A model generated the notes under the pieces. That model made no database searches and was not told the origin of the DNA. It worked only from the letters and a program-made list of their open reading frames with translations. Source: Streptomyces sp. DH12 (GTDB lineage Bacteria > Actinomycetota > Actinomycetes > Streptomycetales > Streptomycetaceae). From it: 64,000 nucleotides of DNA. This document shows positions 8,178 through 17,398 of the stretch, in pieces. The number at the start of each line of letters is the position of its first letter. Positions within the stretch are counted from its first letter, which is position 1. The DNA lies in assembly GCF_020873895.1 (NCBI RefSeq), contig NZ_JAHWGT010000023.1:49829-113828 (forward strand). The letters are read 5' to 3'. Both the position numbers and the translations under genes were made by a program.

Positions 8178-10555
8178 CGGACTGGACGTGGGAGTTCGAG
8201 GGGTACGCCCCCGACCGCGAGGCGCTGCGGGAGGCCCTGTGCACCCTGGGCAACGGCTACTTCGCGACGCGCGGCGCGATCCCCGAGTGCGCGGCCGACG
8301 GCACGCACTACCCCGGCACCTACGCGGCGGGGTGCTACGACCGGCTGGCCTCGGAGGTGGCGGGCCGGCGGGTCGAGAACGAGGACATGGTCAACCTCCC
8401 CAACTGGCTGCCCGTGCGCTACCGGGTCGCCGACGGCGACGAGCCCGGCCCCTGGCTGACGCCCGCGCACGAGTACCTCACCGACCACGCCTTCACCCTC
8501 GACCTGCACGGCGGCACCCTGGAGCGCCGCAGCCGCTACGAGGACGACGGCGGGCGGCGCCTCGCCGTGCGCCAGCTGCGGCTCGTCCACATGGGCGACC
8601 CGCACCTCGCGGCGCTGCGCACCGAGTTCACCGCCGAGAACTGGGCGGGGGCGCTGGAGGTGGAGGTCGAGCTGGACGGGTCGGTCGCCAACACCGGGGT
8701 CGCCCGCTACCGGCAGCTCTCCTCCCGCCACCTGGAGGACGTCGGCACCGGCGAGGCCGCCGACGGCCGGGTGTGGCTGCGGTGCCGCACCGCCTCCTCC
8801 GGCATCCGGATCGGGCTCGCCGCGCGGACGACGGCGCCGGCCGGCCTGGAGGTCGTGCACGGCGACCGGCGGGTCGCGCAGCGGGCGCGCCTGGTGCTGT
8901 CGCCGGGCACGACCGTCGTCGTCGACAAGGTCGTGGCGCTGCACACCTCGCGCGACCCGGCGATCGCGGACCCGCTGCACGCGGCGGTGGACCGGGTGGG
9001 CCGCGCCCCCGGTTTCGGGGAGCTGCTGGCCTCGCACCGGACGGCCTGGCAGCAGCTGTGGCGCCGCGCGGAGCTGCGCGTGCCGAACGCGGCGGGCCGC
9101 ATCCTGCGGCTCCACCTGTTCCACGTGCTGCAGACGCTGTCGCCGCACACCGCCGACCTGGACGTGGGCGTCCCGGCGCGCGGACTGCACGGCGAGGCGT
9201 ACCGGGGGCACGTCTTCTGGGACGAGCTGTTCGTCCTGCCCTATCTGAACCTGCACTTCCCCGAGGTGTCCCGGGCGCTGCTCACCTACCGGCACCGCAG
9301 GCTGGAGCGGGCCCGCTTCTCCGCCCGCGACGCGGGCCGCGCCGGGGCGCTGTACCCGTGGCAGAGCGGGAGCGACGGGCGGGAGGAGACCCAGCAGCTG
9401 CATCTCAACCCGCGCTCCGGCCGCTGGCTGCCGGACCACTCCCACCTCCAGCACCACGTGGGCTCGGCGGTCGCGTACAACGTGTGGCGCTACGGGGAGG
9501 CGACCGGGGACACCGAGTTCCTGCACACCAGGGGCGCCGAGATGCTCCTGGAGATCGCCCGGTTCTGGGCCGACTCGGCCACCTACGACGCGGACCTCGA
9601 CCGGTACCGCATCCTCGGCGTGATGGGGCCCGACGAGTACCACGACGCCTATCCGGGCGCGGACCGGCCGGGCCTGGACGACAACGCCTACACGAACGTG
9701 ACGGCGGCGTGGGTGCTGGCGCGGGCGCTGGAGCTGATGACGGAGCTGCCGGAGCCGCGCCGGCGCGAGCTGGAGGAGCGCACCGGGCTGCACCAGGGCG
9801 AACTGGCCCTGTGGGACGACGTGTCGCGCCGGCTGCACGTGCCGTTCCACTCCGGGGTGATCAGCCAGTTCCACGGGTACGGAGAGCTGGCCGAACTCGA
9901 CTGGGAGGGATTGCGGCACCGGTACGGCGACATCCGGCGGCTGGACCGGATCCTGGAGGCCGAGGGCGACTCCGTCAACCGCTACCAGGCGTCGAAGCAG
10001 GCGGACGTGCTGATGCTGGGCTACCTCTTCCCGCCGGCCGAACTGCGCGCGCTGATGCGGCGGCTGGGGTACGTGCTGGACGACGGGACGTGGTGGCGGA
10101 CCGTCGAGTACTACCTGCGGCGCACAAGCCACGGCTCGACCCTGAGCGTGCTGGTCAACGGGTGGGTGCTGGCGCGGGTGCGGCGGGCGGAGGCGTGGGA
10201 GTTCGTCCAGGAGGCGCTCGTCGCGGACATCGCGGACCTGCACGGGGGGACGACCGGCGAGGGCATCCACCTCGGTGCCATGGCGGGCACGCTGGACCTG
10301 GTGCAGCGGGGCCTGACGGGACTCGACACCCGGGGCGGCCGGCTGCGCCTCGACCCGGTGCCGCTGCCGGAGCTGTCGGAGTACGACTTCACCCTGCGCT
10401 TCCACGGCCACTGGGGCGTGCGGCTGCGGATGACCCCGGAGAGCCTGCACGTGACCGTGCCGGAGTCGGGGATCGCGCCGATCGACATCGAGCTGCCGGG
10501 GTGCGCGGTGTCCATCGAGCCGGGGCGGTCCGTGCGGCTGCCGTTGCCGGAGTAG
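8174..10555 (+). CDS. Glycoside hydrolase family 65 disaccharide phosphorylase
   Basis: This 793-residue protein has the GH65 architecture: an N-terminal beta-sandwich (from about residue 20), a linker, the (alpha/alpha)6 barrel and a small C-terminal sandwich. The catalytic acid is the Glu of VMGPDEYHDAY, and the phosphate-binding loop is visible as TSHGSTLS, preceded by SKQADVLML. Family members phosphorolyse maltose, trehalose, kojibiose or nigerose with inversion to give beta-glucose 1-phosphate, in the cytoplasm. The specific sugar cannot be read here. Its GTG start (8174) overlaps the HAD stop. Family confidence is high, substrate unassigned. Confidence 0.9.
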   Translation: MTDWTWEFEGYAPDREALREALCTLGNGYFATRGAIPECAADGTHYPGTYAAGCYDRLASEVAGRRVENEDMVNLPNWLPVRYRVADGDEPGPWLTPAHEYLTDHAFTLDLHGGTLERRSRYEDDGGRRLAVRQLRLVHMGDPHLAALRTEFTAENWAGALEVEVELDGSVANTGVARYRQLSSRHLEDVGTGEAADGRVWLRCRTASSGIRIGLAARTTAPAGLEVVHGDRRVAQRARLVLSPGTTVVVDKVVALHTSRDPAIADPLHAAVDRVGRAPGFGELLASHRTAWQQLWRRAELRVPNAAGRILRLHLFHVLQTLSPHTADLDVGVPARGLHGEAYRGHVFWDELFVLPYLNLHFPEVSRALLTYRHRRLERARFSARDAGRAGALYPWQSGSDGREETQQLHLNPRSGRWLPDHSHLQHHVGSAVAYNVWRYGEATGDTEFLHTRGAEMLLEIARFWADSATYDADLDRYRILGVMGPDEYHDAYPGADRPGLDDNAYTNVTAAWVLARALELMTELPEPRRRELEERTGLHQGELALWDDVSRRLHVPFHSGVISQFHGYGELAELDWEGLRHRYGDIRRLDRILEAEGDSVNRYQASKQADVLMLGYLFPPAELRALMRRLGYVLDDGTWWRTVEYYLRRTSHGSTLSVLVNGWVLARVRRAEAWEFVQEALVADIADLHGGTTGEGIHLGAMAGTLDLVQRGLTGLDTRGGRLRLDPVPLPELSEYDFTLRFHGHWGVRLRMTPESLHVTVPESGIAPIDIELPGCAVSIEPGRSVRLPLPE

Positions 10556-10868
10556 GCGGTCGCGGTCGCGGCTGCCGCTGCCGCGGGGCGGTGGAGGCCG
10601 GTGGGTGTGGTCGGGGGGCCGCGTGGCGGTGTTTCCGGCGGGGCGTCAGAGGGGCGCGGGGGTGGCGAAGGGGGCGCACGGGGCTTAAAGAGGGGCGCGC
10701 AATGGGTAGTTGACGACCTGATTGACGCGGCGCGTCGTCGCGGGGCCTTGATCTTTTCGCAGGTTAGGCTAACCTAACTTTCCGTAGGCGGCGGTGGGAG
10801 CCCCCACCGCGCCCGCCGCGCGTGCGCCTTGTGCGCGACCCCCGCAACACGACCGAAGGGCATCCGCC
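10556..10868. other. Leader region of the siderophore operon
   Basis: This 313-base gap holds GC-rich sequence without a clear terminator after the GH65 stop, then an AT-richer stretch from about 10705, the iron box at 10759-10777, and an untranslated leader of about 85-90 bases before the ATG at 10869. Confidence 0.6.
10759..10777 (+). promoter_or_regulatory. Iron box (DmdR/IdeR-type operator) overlapping the promoter
   Basis: The 19-mer GCAGGTTAGGCTAACCTAA matches the Streptomyces iron-box consensus TTAGGTTAGGCTAACCTAA at 17 of 19 positions, and its core AGGTTAG-G-CTAACCT is a perfect palindrome. A plausible -35 TTGATC (10748-10753) and -10 TAACCT (10770-10775) straddle it, so a bound iron-loaded repressor would block polymerase. 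It sits about 90 bases before the first gene of the siderophore operon. Confidence 0.9.
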
Positions 10869-12209
10869 ATGCCGAACGGTGCGCTGCGCGCCGAGCTCCT
10901 CGAGCGCCAGGAGCGACGCGAGTCCTCCGCCCGTACCTACGCAAGCACCCTGCCCGTCGCCCCCGTGCACGCCGCCGGCGCGGTGATCACCGGGGCCGAC
11001 GGACGCACCTACCTGGACTGCCTCTCCGGCGCGGGCACCCTCGCGCTCGGGCACAACCACCCCGGCACCGTCGCCGCGCTCCAGTCGGTCCTCGCCTCCG
11101 GCGCACCGCTGCACACCCTCGACATGATCACCCCGCAGAAGGACGCGTTCAGCGGGGAGTTGCTGAGCCGGCTCCCCGGCGGGCTGCGCGACACCGCGCG
11201 GCTGCACTTCTGCAGCCCCGCCGGCACCGACGCCGTCGAGGCGGCGCTGAAACTGGCCCAGCACGCCACCGGCCGGCGCGGGACCGTGGCCTTCACCGGC
11301 GCCTACCACGGCATGACCCTCGGCGCGTCCGCCGTCTCCGGGCCGCCCCGCATGAGCGGCACGGTCGGCGCGGACGGCGTGCCGGTCACCCGGCTGCCCT
11401 ACCCCTACGGGCTGCGCTGCCCCTTCGGCACCGGTGACGCCGAGCGGTCCGGGGAGCTGTCGGCACGGCTGCTGGAGAGCCTGATCACCGACCCCAGCAG
11501 CGGGGTGGGGGCGCCGGCCGCCGTCATCCTGGAGGTCGTCCAGGGGGAGGGCGGGGTCGTGGAGGCCCCGGACGGCTGGCTGCGGGAGGTCCGCCGCATC
11601 ACCGCCGAGCACGGCATCGTCCTCGTCGTCGACGAGGTGCAGACCGGCGTGGGGCGCACCGGGCACTACTGGGCGTGCGAGCGCGCGGGCGTCACCCCGG
11701 ACGTGCTCGTCACGTCGAAGGCCGTCGGCGGCGGCCTGCCGCTGGCCCTCATCGCGTACCGCCCCGAGCTCGACACCTGGCGCCCGGGCCACCACACCGG
11801 GACCTTCCGCGGCAACACCCTCGCCATGGTCGCCGGCGAGATCACCCTGCGGACCGTGGCCGAGCAGCAGTTGGCGGAACGCGCCCTGAAACTCGGCGAG
11901 CGGATCCGCCGCGGCCTGCGCGACATCGCCGCCCTGCACCCCGTCCTCGGCGAGGTGCGCGGGCGGGGCCTGATGATCGGCGTCGAGCTGGTCGACCGGG
12001 ACGCCGCCCCCGACCGGCACGGCGTCGCCCCGGGCGACCCGGTGCTGGCCCACGCCGTCCGCGCGGCCTGCGTCGAGCGGGGCCTGCTGCTGGAGCTCGG
12101 CGGGCGGGACGACACCGTCGTCCGGCTGCTGCCGCCGCTGGTCCTCACCGACGAGCAGGCCGACTCCGTCGTGGAGCGCCTCGCCGCGGCCCTGGCGAGC
12201 GTCCGGTGA
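10869..12209 (+). CDS. dat: Diaminobutyrate--2-oxoglutarate aminotransferase
   Basis: This 446-residue class III PLP aminotransferase converts aspartate semialdehyde and glutamate to L-2,4-diaminobutyrate in known relatives. Visible motifs are the cofactor region FCSPAGTDAVEAALKLA, FTGAYHGMTLGA, the Asp of VVDEVQTGVGRTG, and the Schiff-base Lys in VTSKAVGGGLPLA. It is the first gene after the iron box and overlaps the next gene by four bases. Pairing with a diaminobutyrate decarboxylase is the hallmark of 1,3-diaminopropane supply, as in rhizobactin 1021 (rhbAB). ATG 10869 was chosen over an in-frame earlier codon at 10794 because of GAAGGG just upstream and the family's usual N-terminus. Confidence 0.88.
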   Translation: MPNGALRAELLERQERRESSARTYASTLPVAPVHAAGAVITGADGRTYLDCLSGAGTLALGHNHPGTVAALQSVLASGAPLHTLDMITPQKDAFSGELLSRLPGGLRDTARLHFCSPAGTDAVEAALKLAQHATGRRGTVAFTGAYHGMTLGASAVSGPPRMSGTVGADGVPVTRLPYPYGLRCPFGTGDAERSGELSARLLESLITDPSSGVGAPAAVILEVVQGEGGVVEAPDGWLREVRRITAEHGIVLVVDEVQTGVGRTGHYWACERAGVTPDVLVTSKAVGGGLPLALIAYRPELDTWRPGHHTGTFRGNTLAMVAGEITLRTVAEQQLAERALKLGERIRRGLRDIAALHPVLGEVRGRGLMIGVELVDRDAAPDRHGVAPGDPVLAHAVRAACVERGLLLELGGRDDTVVRLLPPLVLTDEQADSVVERLAAALASVR

Positions 12210-13732
12210 CCCGCAGGGAGGACGGCATAGGGGAGGCCGGCGGCCACCCGCCCGCCGGCCCCGGTGAGGTCGACCTCGCCGTCGCGGGCGGCGCCCACGG
12301 GGCGTACGCGCTCGGCAAGCTCACCTCGGTGGTGCTGGACGCGCTCGCCGAGGGCGCCGCCGCGCGGGGCGGGCCGCTGCCCGGCGGCGGCCCCGCCGCG
12401 GTCGCCCGGCGGTTACGCGCCGCCTGCGCGCCCGTCCTGCCCGAGCGGGGGACCGGCGCCGAGGAGGCCCTGCGGACCGTCGTACGGGCGGTCGCCGAGG
12501 GCGCGGCCGACCCGGCCGACCCCTGGTGCGCGGCCCACCTGCACTGCCCGCCCCTGGCGGTGGCCGCCGCCGCCGACCTCGCCGCCGCCGCGCTCAACCC
12601 CTCGATGGACTCCTGGGACCAGGCGCCCGCCGCCGCGGTGCTGGAACAGGACGTCACCGCCGCCCTCGCCGACCTGGTCTACCCGGGGCGGGCGACGGCC
12701 GACGCGCTGGTCACCAGCGGCGGCACCGAGTCCAACCTCGTGGCGCTGCTCCTCGCCCGGGAACGGGCCCGCGCCGCCGGCACCGCCACGGTGCGGGTGG
12801 TGTGCGGGGCCAACGCCCACCACAGCGTGCGGCGCGCCGCCTGGCTGCTGGACCTGCCCGAGCCGGTCACCGCGGCCGCCCCGGGCGGACGGCTCGACCC
12901 GGCGGCCGTCGACCGGGCCCTCGCCCGCACCACCGGGCCCGCCCTGGTCGTGGCCACCGCCGGCACCACCGACGAGGGGCTCGTCGACCCCCTCCCCGAG
13001 CTGGGGTCCGTCGCCGCGCGGCACGGCGCGGAACTCCACGTCGACGCCGCGTACGGCGGGCCGCTGCTGTTCAGCGAGCGGCTCGCGCCCCGCCTCGACG
13101 GGCTGACCGCCGCCACCTCCGTCACCTTCGACCTGCACAAACTGGGCTGGCAGCCGGTCGCGGCGGGTGTCCTCGCCGTGGCCGACGGCGCCGCGCTCGC
13201 CCCGCTGGCGCTGCGCGCCGACTACCTCAACGCCGACGACGACGGCGAGGCCGGCCTGCCCGACCTGCTCGGCCGCTCCATCCGCACCACCCGCCGCCCC
13301 GACGTGCTGAAGGTCGCCGCCACCCTGCGCGCCCTCGGCCGGGACGGTCTCGGCGCGCTCGTCGAGCACTGCGTCGACGCCGCGCACGAGCTCGCCGCCC
13401 TCGTCGACGACCACCCGCGGCTGCGCCGCCGCCCCGGCGGCATCGGCATCAGCACCGTGCTGTTCCGCCCCACCGCCGCGGACGCCGCGGCGCCGGCGGA
13501 CGGCGACGCGCTGGTCGCCGAGGTGCGCCGCCGGCTCCTCACCGAGGGCCGCGCCGTCGTGGGGCGGGCCGTCGCCGAGGACGCCGACGGCACCCGCCGC
13601 CTGTGGCTGAAGGCCACCCTGCTCCACCCGCGGGCCGCCGGCGAGGACCTGGCCGGCCTGCTCGACCTGGTCGCCGCCACCGCCGCCCGCACCGGCACCA
13701 CGCACCCCCAGGAACCGGAAGGACCCCGATGA
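12206..13732 (+). CDS. ddc: L-2,4-diaminobutyrate decarboxylase (group II PLP), with a TTA codon
   Basis: This 508-residue group II decarboxylase has the substrate/PLP blocks AHLHCPPL, SGGTESNLVALL, the Asp region HVDAAYGGPLLF and the PLP-lysine motif TFDLHKLGWQP. With the aminotransferase in front it would make 1,3-diaminopropane. Codon 70 (12413-12415) is TTA, the rare leucine codon read by the bldA tRNA, so full translation should depend on bldA and hence on development. GTG 12206 overlaps the previous stop and its own stop overlaps the next ATG. A wider substrate range cannot be excluded from sequence, and a second paralogous decarboxylase lies at 18177. Confidence 0.85.
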   Translation: MTRREDGIGEAGGHPPAGPGEVDLAVAGGAHGAYALGKLTSVVLDALAEGAAARGGPLPGGGPAAVARRLRAACAPVLPERGTGAEEALRTVVRAVAEGAADPADPWCAAHLHCPPLAVAAAADLAAAALNPSMDSWDQAPAAAVLEQDVTAALADLVYPGRATADALVTSGGTESNLVALLLARERARAAGTATVRVVCGANAHHSVRRAAWLLDLPEPVTAAAPGGRLDPAAVDRALARTTGPALVVATAGTTDEGLVDPLPELGSVAARHGAELHVDAAYGGPLLFSERLAPRLDGLTAATSVTFDLHKLGWQPVAAGVLAVADGAALAPLALRADYLNADDDGEAGLPDLLGRSIRTTRRPDVLKVAATLRALGRDGLGALVEHCVDAAHELAALVDDHPRLRRRPGGIGISTVLFRPTAADAAAPADGDALVAEVRRRLLTEGRAVVGRAVAEDADGTRRLWLKATLLHPRAAGEDLAGLLDLVAATAARTGTTHPQEPEGPR

Positions 13733-15129
13733 CGACCGAGCAAGCCGCCGAGGAGCCGAGGACCGTCGACCTGCTCGGCGTGGGCGTCGGCCCGTTCAAC
13801 CTGTCGCTGGCCGCGCTGGCCGACGGGGTGCCCGGGCTCGACGCCGTCTTCCTCGACCAGCGGCCCGCGTTCCGGTGGCACCCGGGCCTGCTGATCGAGG
13901 GCGCCACCCTCCAGGTGCCGTTCCTCGCCGACCTGGTGAGCCTCGTCGACCCGACCAGCCGGTGGTCGTTCCTCAACTACATCCGCACCCAGGAGCGGCT
14001 CTTCCCGTTCTACTTCGCGGAGCGGTTCCACATACCCCGCGCCGAGTACGACGCGTACTGCCGCTGGGTCAGCGAGGAGCTGCCCTCCTGCCGCTCCGGC
14101 CACCGCGTGGACGCGGTCGCCTGGGACGAGGACCGCGAGGCGTACGCGGCGCGGTACACCCGGCTCGACGAGCACGGCGCCGCCCTCGGCACCGGCACGG
14201 TCCTCGCCCGGCACCTCGCGCTCGGCGTCGGCACCGCCCCGCACGTGCCCGCGCCGCTGCGCGCCCTGGCCGCCGACCCGGACGCACCCGTGCTGCACTC
14301 CGCCGACTACCTCGCCCACCGCGACCGGCTGCTGACCGCCGGGCACGTCACCGTCGTCGGCGCCGGCCAGTCCGGGGCGGAGGTGCTCCTGGACCTGCTG
14401 CGGGCCCGCCCCCACGGGAGTGAGGGGCTGACGTGGCTCGCCCGCACCCCGGCCTTCGCGCCGATGGAGTACAGCAAACTGGGCCTGGAGCACTTCACGC
14501 CCGACTACACGCGCTACTTCCACGACCTGCCCGAGACCGCCCGCGACCGGCTGCTGCCGGCGCAGTGGCAGCTGTACAAGGGCGTCAGCACCGACACCCT
14601 CGGCGACATCCACGAGGAGCTGTACCGGCGCGCCCTCACCGGCGGGTGGCCCGACGTCACCCTCACCCCGGGCGTCGCCGTCACGGCCGCCGAACAGCGC
14701 GGCGGCCGGGTGCGGCTGACCCTGGAGCACACCGAGGAGGGGTCCCGGGGAGAACTGGCCACCGACGCCGTCGTCCTCGCCACCGGCTACGCCGAGCGGC
14801 CCGTCGACGGGCTGCTCGAAGCGCTCGGCCCGCACATCTCCCGGGACGGCGCCGGCCGGCCCCTCGTCGGCCGCGACCAGCGGCTGGTCCTCGACGACAA
14901 GGTCGGCGGGGCGGTCTTCGTGCAGAACGCCGAGCGGCACACGCACGGCGTCGGAACCCCCGACCTGGGGCTGGCCGCCTGGCGCTCCGCGGTGATCCTC
15001 AACGCCCTGACCGGGCGGCCCGCCTACCCGCTGCCCGAGCGGACGGCGTTCACGACCTTCGGGCTCGCCGGGACCCGCGCCTGCGCGGACCCGTCCCGAT
15101 CCGCCGACGACCAGAAAGAGTGCGCATGA
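13729..15129 (+). CDS. Siderophore diamine N-monooxygenase (IucD/RhbE/DesB family)
   Basis: This 466-residue flavin monooxygenase N-hydroxylates a terminal amine before acylation. The FAD fingerprint is GVGVGPFNLSLAAL, followed by the family block LQVPFLADLVSLVDPTSRWS. The NADPH motif is VVGAGQSGAEVLLDLL, and VVLATGYAERP plus the C-terminal NAERHTHGVGTPDLGL match lysine/ornithine N-hydroxylases. It overlaps both neighbours by four bases. As the only hydroxylase in the cluster it must act on every diamine that ends up in a hydroxamate. Confidence 0.9.
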   Translation: MTTEQAAEEPRTVDLLGVGVGPFNLSLAALADGVPGLDAVFLDQRPAFRWHPGLLIEGATLQVPFLADLVSLVDPTSRWSFLNYIRTQERLFPFYFAERFHIPRAEYDAYCRWVSEELPSCRSGHRVDAVAWDEDREAYAARYTRLDEHGAALGTGTVLARHLALGVGTAPHVPAPLRALAADPDAPVLHSADYLAHRDRLLTAGHVTVVGAGQSGAEVLLDLLRARPHGSEGLTWLARTPAFAPMEYSKLGLEHFTPDYTRYFHDLPETARDRLLPAQWQLYKGVSTDTLGDIHEELYRRALTGGWPDVTLTPGVAVTAAEQRGGRVRLTLEHTEEGSRGELATDAVVLATGYAERPVDGLLEALGPHISRDGAGRPLVGRDQRLVLDDKVGGAVFVQNAERHTHGVGTPDLGLAAWRSAVILNALTGRPAYPLPERTAFTTFGLAGTRACADPSRSADDQKECA

Positions 15130-16850
15130 GCGAGATCCAGCCCCTCGACCCCGTCACGGAGGCCGACCGGGCCGCCGTCGACAACCTGCTGCGCTGCTGG
15201 GTGCGGGAGACCGGAGTGGAGCGGCCCGACGGCGACGTGCTGCGCCTGGAGCTGCCCGCGTCGGGCACGGCCGTCGAGGTGCCCGTCCGGTACTGGTCAC
15301 CGGTCGGCTGGCACCGCTTCGGACCCGCCCGGCTCCCCTCCGGCACGCCCGCCTCCGCGACGGCGCTCGCCGCGCTGCTGGGCGTCGAGGCGGCCGACGG
15401 CGACCCGGCCTCCGTGGCGGACCTGACCGGGCGGGTCAGCGACTCGGTGCGGCGCGTCACCGAGTTCGTCCGGGCCCGGCGGGCGGCGCCCGACGACCCG
15501 GCCGGCACCACCGCGTTCCTCGCCGCCGAGCAGTCCCTGATCACCGGGCACCCGCTGCACCCGACGCCGAAGAGCCGCGAAGGGCTCACCGACACGGAGG
15601 CCGCCCGCTACTCCCCCGAGGTCCGCGGCGCCTTCCCGCTGCACTGGTTCGCCGCCGACCCGTCGGTCGTGCGCGCCGACTCCTCCCTCGACCGGAGCGC
15701 CGAGGACCTCCTCGCCGGGTTCGCCGGCGACGCCCCCGCCCGCCCGTCGGGCAGCGTCCTGGTCCCCGCCCACCCGTGGCAGGCGCAGGACGTCGTCCAC
15801 CGGCCCGCCGTGCGGGCCCTGCTGGACGCCGGGCTGCTGCACGACCTCGGTCCGGCCGGCCCCGCCTGGTCGGCGACCTCGTCGGTGCGGACGCTGTACC
15901 GGGCCGACGCCCCGGTGATGCTGAAGTTCTCGCTGGGCCTGCGGATCACCAACTCGCGGCGCGAGAACATGCGCGCGGAGCTGCACCGGGGCCTCGCCGT
16001 CGACCGGCTCCTCACCGCCGGCCTCGGCCGGGCGCTGCACGCCGCCCACCCCGGATTCGCGATCGTCCGCGACCCGGCGTGGCTCGCGGTCGACGCCACG
16101 CCCGACGGCGGCGGGGACACCGGCCTGGACGTGGTCGTGCGCGCCAACCCGTTCCCGGCGGACGCGGCGGCCCAGGCCGAGTGCGTCGCCGGCCTCGTCG
16201 CGCCCCGGCCCGACCTGCCCGACGGCCGCTCCCGGCTGGCCTCCCTCGTCCACGGCATCGCCGCGCGCACCGGCCGGCCCGTCGCCGACGTCGCCGAGGA
16301 GTGGTTCGCCCGGTACGCCGAACGGGTCGTCGGGCCCGTGCTGTGGCTGTACGCGGCGTACGGGCTCGGTCTGGAGGCCCACCAGCAGAACACGCTGGTC
16401 ACGCTGGACGGCGACGGCTGGCCGGCCGGCGGCCGCTACCGCGACAACCAGGGCTACTACTTCTCCCCCGACCGCAGCGGCGCCCTGTACGGCTGGGTGC
16501 CCGGCGTCGGCCGCGACCTCGGCACGTACGTCGCGGACGACGTCATCGACGAGCGGCTCGCCTACTACGTCGGCATCAACAACATGCTCGGCCTGGCCGG
16601 CGCGCTCGGCTCCCAGGGGCTCGCCGACGAGGTGCGGCTGCTGCGGCACGCCGACCGGTTCCTCGCGGACGCCGCGGCCGCGCACGGCGACCGGCTGCGC
16701 CTCGCCTCGCTGCTGCGGGAGGAGCCGACGCTGCGCTGCAAGGCCAACCTGCTGACACGGGTGCGCGGCATGGACGAGCTGACGGGCCCGCTGGAGGAGC
16801 AGTCCGTGTACGTCGACATCCCCAACCCCCTGGTGGAGGTGCGCAAGTGA
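15126..16850 (+). CDS. NIS siderophore synthetase, IucA-like (probably type A)
   Basis: This 574-residue IucA/IucC family synthetase forms an acyl-adenylate and couples it to an amine. The family motif GHPLHPTPKSREG sits near residue 140, and KFSLGLRITNSRREN and GLEAHQQNTLV follow. Type A enzymes with the EAHxQN form activate a prochiral citrate carboxyl, so this one probably performs the first condensation with an N-acyl-N-hydroxydiamine. The C-terminus has the FhuF-like reductase-transporter module of IucA proteins (RCKANLLTR). Overlaps of four bases at both ends mark it as part of the operon. Type assignment is by motif only. Confidence 0.85.
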   Translation: MSEIQPLDPVTEADRAAVDNLLRCWVRETGVERPDGDVLRLELPASGTAVEVPVRYWSPVGWHRFGPARLPSGTPASATALAALLGVEAADGDPASVADLTGRVSDSVRRVTEFVRARRAAPDDPAGTTAFLAAEQSLITGHPLHPTPKSREGLTDTEAARYSPEVRGAFPLHWFAADPSVVRADSSLDRSAEDLLAGFAGDAPARPSGSVLVPAHPWQAQDVVHRPAVRALLDAGLLHDLGPAGPAWSATSSVRTLYRADAPVMLKFSLGLRITNSRRENMRAELHRGLAVDRLLTAGLGRALHAAHPGFAIVRDPAWLAVDATPDGGGDTGLDVVVRANPFPADAAAQAECVAGLVAPRPDLPDGRSRLASLVHGIAARTGRPVADVAEEWFARYAERVVGPVLWLYAAYGLGLEAHQQNTLVTLDGDGWPAGGRYRDNQGYYFSPDRSGALYGWVPGVGRDLGTYVADDVIDERLAYYVGINNMLGLAGALGSQGLADEVRLLRHADRFLADAAAAHGDRLRLASLLREEPTLRCKANLLTRVRGMDELTGPLEEQSVYVDIPNPLVEVRK

Positions 16851-17398
16851 CGCGGGGGCCCCTCGTCATCGCCGAGACGGTGCTGGAGCAGGGCGTGTTC
16901 GCGCTGCGGGCGGTCGACCCGGCCGCCGACGCCGAGCTGGTCCACGGGTGGATGAACGACCCGGAGGTCGCCGAGTACTGGGAGATGGCCCAGCCGGTGG
17001 AGCGGGTCGCCGCCTACCTGCGCGAGCAGGTCGCCAGCTCGCACTCCACGCCGTACGTCGGGTGCGTGGACGGCACGCCGATGAGCTACTGGGAGCTGTA
17101 CCGGGCCGACCTGGACCCGCTGCGCCACCACTACGCCTCCCGGCCGCGCGACGCCGGCGTCCACCTGCTGCTCGGCCCGTCCGCGTACCGGGGCCGCGGG
17201 CTCGGGGCGGTGCTGCTGCGCGCCGTGTCGGACTGGCAGCTGCGCACCGACCCGTACGCCGAGCGGGTCGTCGCCGAGCCCGACATCCGCAACGCGCGCT
17301 CGCTGCGCGCCTTCGAGCGGGCCGGGTTCCGGATGGCGCGGCAGATCGACCTGCCGGGCAAGCGGGCGGCGTTCATGGTCCGCGAGCGCACGGCATGA
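16847..17398 (+). CDS. Hydroxylamine N-acyltransferase (IucB/AlcB/RhbD family, GNAT)
   Basis: This 183-residue GNAT has the acyl-CoA loop as AYRGRGLGAVLLRA and the diagnostic siderophore-acyltransferase block VVAEPDIRNARSLRAFERAGF. Relatives acetylate or acylate N-hydroxylysine, N-hydroxycadaverine or N-hydroxydiaminopropane to make the hydroxamate. Its GTG overlaps the preceding stop, and its stop overlaps the next ATG. The acyl group (acetyl or longer) cannot be told from sequence. Confidence 0.85.
   Translation: MTRGPLVIAETVLEQGVFALRAVDPAADAELVHGWMNDPEVAEYWEMAQPVERVAAYLREQVASSHSTPYVGCVDGTPMSYWELYRADLDPLRHHYASRPRDAGVHLLLGPSAYRGRGLGAVLLRAVSDWQLRTDPYAERVVAEPDIRNARSLRAFERAGFRMARQIDLPGKRAAFMVRERTA

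Noticed and set aside
7763-10450. Leftward open frame of 895 codons opposite GH65
   Set aside because: GC-rich antisense shadow; the GH65 motifs are all on the plus strand.
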